Of a DNA stretch of 64,000 nucleotides, positions 17,842 through 25,472 are shown one piece after another; within the stretch, counting starts at the first letter, position 1; each line of letters opens with the position of its first letter. A program made the position numbers and the translations under genes. The stretch spans positions 186,001 through 250,000 of the forward strand of contig NZ_JAOWCB010000007.1 in the NCBI RefSeq assembly GCF_026420845.1. The letters are read 5' to 3'. The DNA comes from Streptomyces sp. PR69. Its GTDB lineage: Bacteria; Actinomycetota; Actinomycetes; Streptomycetales; Streptomycetaceae. The notes under the pieces are model-generated. The model worked only from the letters and a program-made list of their open reading frames with translations, had not been told where the DNA came from and searched no databases.

Positions 17842-18156
17842 TCAGAAATCGCCGTCTCCGCCGGCGAACCGCACCGGGCTGACGAGGGCGATGCGGACAA
17901 TGCCGGGCTCGGGCGGTGGGGCGTCGTAGACGTAGGTGACGGTGAGGGCCGACCGCTCTGCGTTCCCTTCGAGGCGGGTGGTGTACAGCTTCATACGGCC
18001 TGCGGCGCTCGTGGCGCGGCGCCCGAGTTCGGGACTCTTCTCCAGTTCGGCACGGAGGGCTTCGACTGCCTCAAGCGCGCCGCCGCCGATGGCTTCACAC
18101 CGGCTCCGGGCCTCGCTGGTGATCTCGGCGACCACGCGAGGGGGCTCGGAGCTCAA
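17842..18156 (-). CDS. RelE/ParE-like candidate toxin
   Basis: This 104-residue protein follows the size and secondary-structure plan of RelE/ParE toxins: two N-terminal helices (ITSEARSRCEAIGGGALEAV, ALRAELEKSPELGRR) and then a beta-sheet with a basic strand (GRMKLYTTRL, LTVTYVYDA, GIVRIALVSPV). The 'ExSPxLGR' turn before the sheet is typical. The start ATG overlaps the preceding gene's stop as ATGA, the usual antitoxin-toxin arrangement. The catalytic residues of RelE toxins are not obvious, so the call rests on pattern and context. Confidence 0.6.
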   Translation of the reverse strand: MSSEPPRVVAEITSEARSRCEAIGGGALEAVEALRAELEKSPELGRRATSAAGRMKLYTTRLEGNAERSALTVTYVYDAPPPEPGIVRIALVSPVRFAGGDGDF

Positions 18157-18452
18157 CGCGTGGCCTTCCGCGCCGCCTCGATCTCGGCGACGGCGGCGGC
18201 GACGGCGGAGTCGAACCCAGGGTCCTGGCGGGCCGTGATCCGGCCGCGGAACTCCTCGACGAGGCGGACGATGCCCGAGAGGTCGGCCGGGTCCGCGTGG
18301 TTGAGGGCGCGGGCCAGCTCGGCCTCGAAGTCGTCGGCGTCGCCGGGGAAGCCGTAGCCCATGGTGAGGGCGGCCCGGAGTTCTCCGATGGTGCGCATGG
18401 GCGGGAGCTGAGGGGGGCCGGAGTCGGCGGGGTTCGTGGTCATGGCGGTCAC
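18153..18452 (-). CDS. Candidate antitoxin partner of the RelE-like protein
   Basis: The 99-residue acidic product (MTTNPADSGPP near the start, ending AVAEIEAARKATR) is helical after a Pro-rich N-terminus. It has GELRAALTMGYGFPGDADDF and a long C-terminal helix. The GTG at 18452 was chosen because AAGGGAA sits 5 bases upstream; an internal ATG at 18443 is possible. The gene is first in a two-gene overlapping unit. A perfect 7-bp inverted repeat at 18542-18560 in its upstream region is a candidate operator. I do not recognise a DNA-binding fold with certainty. Confidence 0.55.
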   Translation of the reverse strand: MTAMTTNPADSGPPQLPPMRTIGELRAALTMGYGFPGDADDFEAELARALNHADPADLSGIVRLVEEFRGRITARQDPGFDSAVAAAVAEIEAARKATR

Positions 18453-18541
18453 GGATTCCCTTTCGTCGTCTGTTTCAAGGTACCCGGGCGCGGTTCTGCG
18501 TGTCCGGGAGTCTGAGCGCGGGCTGGGCTTGTCACTGTCGA

Positions 18542-18560
18542 GCACTACGCTGTGTAGTGC
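18542..18560. promoter_or_regulatory. Inverted repeat GCACTAC-N5-GTAGTGC in a divergent promoter region
   Basis: The 7-bp arms are perfect and the spacer is GCTGT. It lies between the minus-strand toxin-antitoxin candidate and the plus-strand Uma2 pseudogene. A similar 6-bp palindrome with a 5-base spacer lies at 28653-28669 near the PadR gene. Confidence 0.5.
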
Positions 18561-18595
18561 CCCACAGTGCTCTGTACGGAGGGAGTGGTGACTCG

Positions 18596-19220
18596 ATGTC
18601 CGTAGAGGCGGTCTTCCACTACACGCTGCCCGATACGCCGTATGCGATGTGGGTGCGGGACGAACTGCACGCGTACCTGCGGCTGCCGGAGGATGGCGCG
18701 CGGGCCGAAGCCGCTGGGTGGGAGAGATCATCGTGTCGCCGGGACCCTCGTTTGATCACATCGCCATCGTGGCCGACATTCAGGAGGGCCTGACCCTCGC
18801 CAGGTCGGGGAACCCCGCCTTCCCCTGGCGAGGGGTGAAACGGCAGACCTGAGTCTGGTCCAGATCGGTGAGGGCCGCACCCCTGACCTCGTCGTCTTGG
18901 AAGCCGGCATAGTGGCCGAGGCGCGTGCGGCGAAGTCGAGGCATCTGTTCTCGCATCAGCTCGACTTCGTCGTGGAAGTCACCTCGCCCCACAACACGGG
19001 GCAGAAGGCCACGCAGACGGCGTACGCGCAGCAGAGCATCCCCCACTGCCTGCTGATCGACCGCGATCCGAAGAACCCCGGTGTGACGCTCTACGCCGGT
19101 CCGGACCGCCGGGCGGGGCGCTATGAGGCCGTCGAGGAGTGGAAGTTCGGGGGCACGGTCACACTGCCCGAGCCGTTCGGCTTCTCGTTCGACACCAGCG
19201 CGTGGGAGCCATGGGGATGA
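18596..19220 (+). pseudogene. Uma2-family endonuclease-like protein, two frameshifts
   Basis: Three frames in succession give one Uma2 protein (PD-(D/E)XK fold): MSVEAVFHYTLPDTPYAMWV from 18596; GEIIVSPGPSFDHIAIVADI to about 18835; and LSLVQIGEGRTPDLVVLEAG to the stop at 19220, ending FDTSAWEPWG. The frame changes near 18715 and near 18840. The third part also looks shortened after VVEVTSPHNTGQK, where relatives I know have a longer link. Uma2 genes are highly multiplied in Streptomyces, and decayed copies are common. Confidence 0.85.
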
Positions 19221-19223
19221 TCC

Positions 19224-20201
19224 TCAACCAGCGGCGCCCGGGCCGCGGAACGCGCGGCGGTAGGCGTGTGGGGTGGTGCCGAGCCGTCGGGTGAAGTGGT
19301 GGCGGAGAGTGTCCGCCGTGCCGAAGCCGGAGCGCTGGGCGACGGCGGTGACCGGTTCGTCGGTGGTCTCCAGCAGGTGCTGCGCCAGCAGTACGCGCTG
19401 GCCGGTGAGCCACTGGAGAGGAGAAGCCCCGACCTCCTGCCGGAAGCGGCGGGCGAAGGTACGGGGCGACATATGGGCCCGGCGGGCCATCTGGTCCACC
19501 GTCAGCTCGGTGTGGAGCCGCCCCTCCAGCCACGCGAGCAGCGGTGTCAGCGAGTCGCCGTTCGACTGCCGGTGGCCGACCCGGCCTTCCGGCCGCTTCA
19601 CATACTGGGCCTGGCCGCCGTCGCGGTGCGGGGAGGTGACCATACGCCGGGCGATGTCCCCGGCGACGGCGCTGCCCTGTTCCTTGCGTACGAGGTGGAG
19701 GCAGGCGTCGATGCCCGCGGCCGTGCCCGCGCCCGTGATGACCGGGTCCTCGTCCACATAGAGGACGTCCGACTCGACGCGGGCGCGCGGATGGCGGCGG
19801 GCGAGTTCCTCGGTGTAGCGCCAGTGGGTGGTGCACCGGCGGCCGTCCAGCAGCCCGGCCTCGCCCAGCAGAAACGCGCCCGTACAGATGCTCAGTACGC
19901 GGGCGCCGCGTGCCGCCGCCGCCCGCAGTGCGGCGAACAGCTCCTCCGGGTGCCGGACGCCCGGATCGGCCGCCGGTACGCCGATCAGGTCGGCCGACTC
20001 CAGCCGCTCAAGCCCGTACAGCGCCTCGACGCCGAAGCCGTGCCTGGTGCGCACGGTGCCCGGCCCCGTGGCGGAGACGACGGCGAAGTCGTAGCCGGGG
20101 AGCCCGTCGTCGGTGCGGTCCGTCCCGAAGACCTCGCAGAACACCCCCAGCTCGAACGCGTGCCCGCCGTCGAGGGCGAGAACGGCGATGTCGCGGAGCA
20201 T
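19224..20201 (-). CDS. GlxA-type transcriptional regulator (DJ-1/PfpI-like domain plus AraC HTH)
   Basis: The 325-residue protein has an N-terminal DJ-1/PfpI-like domain (MLRDIAVLALDGGHAFELGV; nucleophile elbow VLSICTGAFLLGEAGLLDGR; TTHWRY; VDEDPVITGAGTAAGIDACL) and a C-terminal AraC domain with two HTHs (VDQMARRAHMSPRTFARRFR and TAVAQRSGFGTADTLRHHF). The start MLRDI was chosen because GAGG sits 6 bases upstream and family members begin at this point; an alternative ATG lies at 20237. It is divergent from a proline-dehydrogenase-like gene across 90 bases, so that gene is the likely target. Confidence 0.88.
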   Translation of the reverse strand: MLRDIAVLALDGGHAFELGVFCEVFGTDRTDDGLPGYDFAVVSATGPGTVRTRHGFGVEALYGLERLESADLIGVPAADPGVRHPEELFAALRAAAARGARVLSICTGAFLLGEAGLLDGRRCTTHWRYTEELARRHPRARVESDVLYVDEDPVITGAGTAAGIDACLHLVRKEQGSAVAGDIARRMVTSPHRDGGQAQYVKRPEGRVGHRQSNGDSLTPLLAWLEGRLHTELTVDQMARRAHMSPRTFARRFRQEVGASPLQWLTGQRVLLAQHLLETTDEPVTAVAQRSGFGTADTLRHHFTRRLGTTPHAYRRAFRGPGAAG

Positions 20202-20291
20202 CGGAACCTCGTGGTCGAGTGGCAGGAATTTCCGCATGGTAGGCGTTTCCGCCACTGTCCGGCCAGGGACGATGCTGCAACGCTGGCGGCC

Positions 20292-21284
20292 ATGAACGCT
20301 GACGATCACCACTCCGGCGACGCAGCCGCCGCGGGCGCGGAGGCGGGCGCGGCACAGGTGCTGCGCGCCCTCGCCCTCGACGAGAAGCTGAAGTGGCAGG
20401 TGCCGGAGGACCCCCTCCTCGGCCCTGTGGTCCGGCGGGTGGCCCGCCGCTATGTGGCAGGGCAGAGCCTGGACGACGCGCTGGACCGCGTCGCCGGCGT
20501 CATCGCCGGAGGACACCGCGCGAACGCGGAATACATGGGCGAGAGCTGCCGCGACCCGGAGCGCGCCGTCGCGGAGACGGACGTCTTCGTCGAGGCCGCG
20601 CATCGGCTGCCCGCCGACTGCTCGGTCTCGCTCGACCTCTCACATATCGGTCTGGCGGTCGATGCGGATCTGGCCCTGGAGAACGCCACCCGCATCGCCC
20701 GCGCCACCGCCGGCACCGGCCGCGAGATGGTCATCTCCGCGGAGGGCTCGGACCGCACGGACGCGGTGCTGGCCGTGCACCGCAAGCTGTGCGAGCGATT
20801 CGACCACGTCGGCATCACCGTCCAGGCGCGACTGCACCGCACGGCCGACGACCTCCCGGCGCTGCTCGCCCTGCCGGGCCGCATCCGCCTGGTCAAGGGC
20901 GCGTTCCTGGAACCGGAGACAGCGGCCCTGGCCCGCGAGGACGCCGCGCTCCCCGCCGCGTATATGCGCTACGCGCAGCAGCTTGCCGACTCGGGCCATG
21001 CGTGCTCGTACGCCACCCACGACTGGGAGCTGATCCACCGGATCGACGCGCTGCTCGGCGGGGCGGGGCGCGAGGACGCGCCGTGGGAGTTCGAGACCCT
21101 GCTCGGCCTCGGCCCCGACCGCCTCGCGGCGATGGCGGAGCGCGGCCACCCGACGCGCGAGTACGTCGTCTTCGGCACCGAATGGTGGCTCTATGTCTGC
21201 AACCGGCTGGCCGAGGACCCCCGGCGGCTGTTCCAGGCGCTCATCGACGCGGCGGGCGGCGGGCCGGATCAGCGAGCGGCATAG
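20292..21284 (+). CDS. Proline-dehydrogenase-family protein
   Basis: The 330-residue protein matches the PRODH TIM-barrel. It has CSVSLDLSHIGLAVDADLAL (about 125), REMVISAEGSDRTDAVLAVH, GITVQARLHRTADDLPALL, GRIRLVKGAFLEPETA (substrate/FAD Lys region) and a terminal GTEWWLYVCNRLAEDPRRL in place of the usual R-R-x-x-E-N box. The arginines that bind proline carboxylate in classical enzymes are not clear in this tail (it reads WWLYVCNR), so substrate identity is uncertain. It stands alone, opposite a GlxA-type regulator, and is not beside a P5C dehydrogenase gene. Confidence 0.75.
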   Translation: MNADDHHSGDAAAAGAEAGAAQVLRALALDEKLKWQVPEDPLLGPVVRRVARRYVAGQSLDDALDRVAGVIAGGHRANAEYMGESCRDPERAVAETDVFVEAAHRLPADCSVSLDLSHIGLAVDADLALENATRIARATAGTGREMVISAEGSDRTDAVLAVHRKLCERFDHVGITVQARLHRTADDLPALLALPGRIRLVKGAFLEPETAALAREDAALPAAYMRYAQQLADSGHACSYATHDWELIHRIDALLGGAGREDAPWEFETLLGLGPDRLAAMAERGHPTREYVVFGTEWWLYVCNRLAEDPRRLFQALIDAAGGGPDQRAA

Positions 21285-21384
21285 ACACGGGCGTTGCCCC
21301 GGGGCTGCCGGCCGTTGCGGCGGGCGGAGTGCCCGGCGGCAACGGCCGGCAGTCATGCTCTTACCGGGAGTTTTCCGGCGTTAT

Positions 21385-22078
21385 TCAGGGCAGCAGCTCG
21401 CTGGCGTTCTGCTCTCCGGTGTCGGTGGGCTGGAAGAAGTAACTGCCCGCCACTTGGGTGCCCGCATTGAACAGGTCCCCTGCTCGGCCTCCGATGTTGT
21501 CGCCGAGCTGCTTGCCGGCTTCCTTCCTTTCCCTGTCTGCCGCCTCGGGGTCGTCCTGGTCGACGTTCGGGCCGACCGTGTAGCGGAAGTCGTGCTGAAT
21601 GCACGCGTCCATGGTCTGCTGCGAGATGGTGTCCGCCGGGATGGCGGTGCAGCCGTTGGAGTAGAAACTCCGCTGCAATTCCCCATCGGGGGCCGCGTCC
21701 AGCACCTTGTTCCGGCGCTCGATGAACTGGTCATTGGGCAGCTGTGCGGTTTCCTCGTACGTCGCACGGTCGAAGTTCGCGCCGGGGTGGTCGGCGTCGG
21801 GGGGCGCCCGGGCCTTCCCGGAGCTTGCCTGTGCACGCGTCGAGCTGCTCCTCGAAGGCCAGGCCACTGGAGCGCTGATCGTCGAGGCATTTCTCGTAGG
21901 ACCTCTGGAAGAATTCGTCCACGGTGGGATCGGAGGAACTGGCGGCAGGGGCGGAGGTCGCCGCCTGCGCGGTCGTGGCGCTCAGGCCGAGGCCGGTGAT
22001 CCCGAGGGTCGCGGTGGCGACGCCCAGGCCCATCCGGCGCGCGGTGCGCGAATCCGAAGGCTTGCGGTGCTTTCCCAT
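21385..22078 (-). pseudogene. Secreted prokaryotic phospholipase A2-like protein, frameshifted
   Basis: The ATG at 22078 starts a signal peptide (RMGLGVATATLGITGLGLSA, cleavage after AQA). The frame runs to about LDACTGKLREGPGAP and then fails in a GGGGGGCGCCCGGG run near 21800-21815. The neighbouring frame continues PDADHPGANFDRATYEETAQ and NGCTAIPADTISQQTMDACI, then QHDFRYTVGPN, the Cys...HD motif of the bacterial phospholipase A2 family. The stop is at 21385. One inserted or deleted base restores a protein of about 231 residues. It may be a true mutation or a homopolymer sequencing error. Confidence 0.75.
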
Positions 22079-22287
22079 GAATGTTTTCCGTTCGGTGGGA
22101 TGTGGGAGCGAGGTCGCGATCTCAGTTGCGGAGATCTCGGAATTCGCCGCCAGGTTCCCGCCCGTGGAAAACCCTGGGGGCCCTCGGGTCAATGCCTACG
22201 GAGTCCGTAGCGTCTCGGGCGGCGCGCCCGGGCTGCGAGGGTCCGCAGCCGGGCGCGTGCCGTCCCGGTGGTCTTGATGGGCGTCGG

Positions 22288-22539
22288 CTATATGGGCTGG
22301 GCGGCCGCGTAGGCGACGAAGGCCGCCCAAGGGGTGGGGGCGACGTCGAGGACGGGGCCGGTGGCGGGGCTGCGCTTGGAGTCGCGTATGTGGATGGTGG
22401 TGGGGTGGGCGGCGACCTCGACGCACTCGCCGCCGCCCCCGCCGCTGTAGCTGGACTTGCGCCAGTCGTAGGCGACTTCGAGGCACTCGCCGCCGTCACC
22501 ACCGCTGTAGCTCGACTTGAACCATGTCAGGTCGTTCAT
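22288..22539 (-). CDS. DUF397 protein with duplicated motif
   Basis: The 83-residue protein has two tandem copies of the DUF397 N-terminal motif (WFKSSYSGGDGGECLEVAYD and WRKSSYSGGGGGECVEVAAH) followed by IHIRDSKRS and TPWAAFVAYAAA. DUF397 proteins pair with DUF5753 XRE regulators in Streptomyces development and antibiotic control (whiJ/bldB-like pairs). The ATG overlaps the stop of the upstream XRE gene (ATGA), so the two are co-translated. Confidence 0.9.
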   Translation of the reverse strand: MNDLTWFKSSYSGGDGGECLEVAYDWRKSSYSGGGGGECVEVAAHPTTIHIRDSKRSPATGPVLDVAPTPWAAFVAYAAAQPI

Positions 22540-23369
22540 CTCTCTCCCGTCGCCAACTGCTCGATGAACTCCGCCGATTCCTTGGGGGAAAGGGCCTGGC
22601 TCTGGAGGATTCCATAGCGCCTGCAGTGCCGATTCACCGCCTGTGAGTTGGTGATCAACCGGCCTGTGCCCTGCACTTCCAGGTAGACGCACATGTTCTT
22701 GCCCGGTGGCTCGACCAGGGTGAACGGCCCCTCAAGCCCTGCGTGGTTCACGCGCTCGATCGGCATCACCTGAATCTCGATGTGGCGCTCCTGCCCGACC
22801 TCCAGTAGGTGGTCGAGCTGCTTGCGCCGGACCTCGTAGCCGCCGATAGGGCGGCGCAGGACGGCCTCTTCGAGAACGAAGCTCAGGTGAGCCGGAGGTG
22901 TGCGGGTGAGGAGCTTCTGCCGCGCAAGTCGTGCGGCCAGGCGGCGCTCGATCTCTTCATCGTCCAGAGCGGGGCGGTACTCGACGTGTACGGCACGGGC
23001 GTACGCCTCGGTCTGGAGCAGCCCATGGATGAGCTGAGTGCCGTACGTGGACAACGCCACCGCTTCCGCTTCAGCGTCCGCGAACGGCTGGAACCACGAC
23101 GGATGCGGCTCCTTCAGCTGCTCCTCCACCACCGAGGTGAACACCCTCGGGATCTTGAACACCTTCTCCAGCTGCACCGCCAGGTCCATCTTCAGCGGGC
23201 GCCGCCCCTGCTCCACGCTCCCGATCTGGGACTCGGAGAAGCCCGCCGCGTCCGCCAGGCCCCGCTGGGTGAGCTCGGCTTCTTCGCGGAGCGCGCGCAC
23301 CTGGGTGCTCAGAATGCGCATGCTTACGGGCACGTTGTCGTCGTATTCGGTGCTGTCGTGGTCGGTCAC
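22536..23369 (-). CDS. XRE-family regulator with DUF5753 domain
   Basis: The 277-residue protein has an N-terminal HTH (LREEAELTQRGLADAAGFSE, SQIGSVEQGRRPLKMDLAVQ) and a C-terminal DUF5753 region (LIHGLLQTEAYARAVHVEYR, then GPFTLVEPPGKNMCVYLEVQ). The GTG start has GAGGGAG 7-8 bases upstream. It forms a coupled pair with the DUF397 protein downstream. The promoter region is shared with the divergent DUF6415 gene. Confidence 0.92.
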   Translation of the reverse strand: MTDHDSTEYDDNVPVSMRILSTQVRALREEAELTQRGLADAAGFSESQIGSVEQGRRPLKMDLAVQLEKVFKIPRVFTSVVEEQLKEPHPSWFQPFADAEAEAVALSTYGTQLIHGLLQTEAYARAVHVEYRPALDDEEIERRLAARLARQKLLTRTPPAHLSFVLEEAVLRRPIGGYEVRRKQLDHLLEVGQERHIEIQVMPIERVNHAGLEGPFTLVEPPGKNMCVYLEVQGTGRLITNSQAVNRHCRRYGILQSQALSPKESAEFIEQLATGER

Positions 23370-23477
23370 GTCGACACTCCCTCGCAGGGTCGTACGTAAG
23401 CGGTGACGACCCGTACATCAGGTCCGTACACCGTGTGACTCTGGCGAGGCTAGCCACAGGCAGGCCACATTCGAGGT

Positions 23478-23846
23478 GTGATCCCACAAACCTCATACGA
23501 ACGAAGTCCCTTACCCAGAACGGAGATTCTGGACACCGCGCGCCGCGCCCTGGACGGCGACGCTCTGTCCGCGGACGAGGCCCGCGAGCTGGTGCGGCTG
23601 CTGCGGGTGCACGTGGGGCTGCTCGTGCCGCGGGTCGAGGAGCTTGCGCGGAGTCTGCCCGCGGGGGAGCAGGGGCGGTGTCTCGCTCTCGCGTCCGTCG
23701 AGGAGGCGCAGCGCAAGCTGCGGGCCGGGCCGACCGCGGGGATCGGGCCCGAGCGGCGGGTGCAGCAGCTGGCGAGGATGTGCCGGGCATTGGTCTTTCA
23801 TGAGGAGGAGTTGCGGCGGGCCCGGACGCGCACACTCAGTACATGA
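23478..23846 (+). CDS. DUF6415-like small helical protein
   Basis: The 122-residue protein is helical. Its core, ARELVRLLRVHVGLLVPRVE, followed by RCLALASVEEAQRKLRAGP and ARMCRALVFHEEEL, fits the DUF6415 family that I associate with small regulator-linked Streptomyces proteins. The GTG start at 23478 gives the usual length. The stop overlaps the next gene's ATG (ATGA), so it is the first gene of a two-gene operon, divergent from the XRE/DUF397 pair. No function is known. Confidence 0.7.
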   Translation: MIPQTSYERSPLPRTEILDTARRALDGDALSADEARELVRLLRVHVGLLVPRVEELARSLPAGEQGRCLALASVEEAQRKLRAGPTAGIGPERRVQQLARMCRALVFHEEELRRARTRTLST

Positions 23847-24988
23847 ACGACTACGGTGAGGGACTGCCCGCCTATCGGACGATCAGGATGGTCCGCCGGC
23901 CAGGGCCGATCGCGGCGTTCGCGGAGGAGGAGGCGTGGCGGGCGCGGAAGGACTATCCGCAGCTCATGGGGTCCGGACTGCCGACGTACTTCTATACGCG
24001 GGAACGGGACATGGGCGGCTGGGAGATCCTCGGGGTGGGCGGCGAGACGCCGCAGGGCGCGCGGGACTCGCTCGCCGCGCGCTTCCGGCAGATCGCCGCG
24101 ATGGACGGCAAGACGTCGCTTCAGCGGAAGAAGCTGACCGCCGCGGCGGAGAAGCTCGACTGGGTGCGGCTCGACGAGATGAAGGTGCTGGGGCGGCGCT
24201 ACCGGGTGGTGCGGGCGGAGCCGTTCGTCCGGATGGGGCCGGACGGGCCGGAGCCGCCGCGTCCTTCGGACCCGGACCCGGCGGACCCGGGCGATGCCGA
24301 CCGGCTGCCCGATCCGGTCACGGGCTTCGTCATCGACCCGTACACGGGGACGGGGGTGTCGGAGGGGCTGCTGAGGTTTGACCTGTCGCAGTTCGTGACC
24401 AAGGCGGGCGGGCCGGTGCCCAAGGAGATGTGTGAGGACTCCAAGCGGGCGCGGTACACGCATCCCGGCGCGGTGCTGTTGCCGGTCGCCTTCGGGATCG
24501 CTGAGAAGGTCGACGGCCGGTGGCGGCCGCACAGCGGTCCGAGCAGCACGCCGCAGGACGCGCGCGAGACGCTGGCGATGTACTTCAGGGTCTTCGGGCC
24601 CGTACAGGAGGGGTGGAGCGAGGAGGAGCGGGAGGTCTACCGGCAGGCGGCGGAACGGCTCGACGCCAAGCGGGGTGCGGGCATCGTCGCGGCGGGCCGT
24701 CGCTTCCGCGTCGTGCGCATCGAACGCATGGTCCGCATCGGCCCGGACGGCCCCGAGCCGCCCCGCCCCTCCGACTGGGACCCCGACCCGCCGATCGGGC
24801 CGCACGTCCAGCAGCTCAAGGAGGCCGGCGAGTGGCGTGAGGAGCATGAGATGGAGCCGCCGAGCGAGGAGGCGCTGGAGATGCACGAGCTGCTGAAACA
24901 GGAAATGGCCCGCCGTGAGTCGCTCCAGCGGGAACGCAGGGCCCGTGCGGAGGAGGCGAGGCGGGGGCGTCCGGTTCCGCCTGAATGA
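23843..24988 (+). CDS. DUF5954 family protein
   Basis: The 381-residue protein contains two copies of a module that ends (R)RYRVVRAEPFVRMGPDGPEP (about 118) and RRFRVVRIERMVRIGPDGPE (about 290), each followed by PRPSD. This is the signature I know from DUF5954. The C-terminus is a charged coiled coil (LLKQEMARRESLQRERRARA). It is coupled to the DUF6415-like gene by ATGA. The function is unknown; it looks like a soluble cytoplasmic protein. Confidence 0.82.
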   Translation: MNDYGEGLPAYRTIRMVRRPGPIAAFAEEEAWRARKDYPQLMGSGLPTYFYTRERDMGGWEILGVGGETPQGARDSLAARFRQIAAMDGKTSLQRKKLTAAAEKLDWVRLDEMKVLGRRYRVVRAEPFVRMGPDGPEPPRPSDPDPADPGDADRLPDPVTGFVIDPYTGTGVSEGLLRFDLSQFVTKAGGPVPKEMCEDSKRARYTHPGAVLLPVAFGIAEKVDGRWRPHSGPSSTPQDARETLAMYFRVFGPVQEGWSEEEREVYRQAAERLDAKRGAGIVAAGRRFRVVRIERMVRIGPDGPEPPRPSDWDPDPPIGPHVQQLKEAGEWREEHEMEPPSEEALEMHELLKQEMARRESLQRERRARAEEARRGRPVPPE

Positions 24989-25006
24989 CCGCGCGGCGAG
25001 TGATCG

Positions 25007-25042
25007 CGGGTGCGGCGGACTGTCACCTGTCCGCCGCACCCG
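25007..25042 (+). terminator. Perfect 14-bp hairpin after the DUF5954 gene
   Basis: Bases 25007-25020 pair with 25029-25042 around an 8-base loop (TGTCACCT), 18 bases past the DUF5954 stop and before the Cys-rich gene. Confidence 0.85.
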
Positions 25043-25114
25043 AGAGGCGATCAACGCGGTGTGCGTGTCGGCTGGAGGGCGTGCCCATCCCACGACCGGA
25101 ATCGGAGGCTCCCC

Positions 25115-25471
25115 GTGACGCAGACGGCAGAGACGTCCCAGCAGATGCGGCAGTGCATCGACATGTGCCTCGCGGCGCACACCGCGTGCGGGCAGACCAT
25201 GCAACACGCCCTGGACAAGGGCGGGAACATGGTGGAGCGCCCCATGATGATGACGCTCATGGACGCCGCGGACATGTCTGCCATGTGCGCGGACATGTGT
25301 ATGCGGCAGTCACGCATGGCAGGCCAGATGTGCGCGATGAACGCGGAGGCGTGCCGCGCGGCCGCCGACGCGTGTGCGCGATTCGGCGACGACTCACAGA
25401 TGAGAGCCTGCGCGGAGCAGCTCAGGCGGTGCGCTGAGATGTGCGAACAGATGGCGGCTGCGGCTCGCTGA
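25115..25471 (+). CDS. Cys-rich four-helix-bundle copper-binding-type protein (DUF326/Csp-like)
   Basis: This 118-residue protein has Cys and Met spaced along predicted helices: MRQCIDMCLAAHTACGQTMQ, MSAMCADMCMRQSRMAGQMC, ACRAAADACARF, and RRCAEMCEQM at the end. The C-x3-C/C-x6-C pattern with abundant Met is that of the four-helix-bundle copper-storage proteins and DUF326 ferredoxin-like proteins. There is no signal peptide, so it should be cytosolic. The GTG start follows CGGAGG by 4-5 bases. Copper binding is inferred from family resemblance. Confidence 0.88.
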   Translation: MTQTAETSQQMRQCIDMCLAAHTACGQTMQHALDKGGNMVERPMMMTLMDAADMSAMCADMCMRQSRMAGQMCAMNAEACRAAADACARFGDDSQMRACAEQLRRCAEMCEQMAAAAR

Positions 25472-25472
25472 G

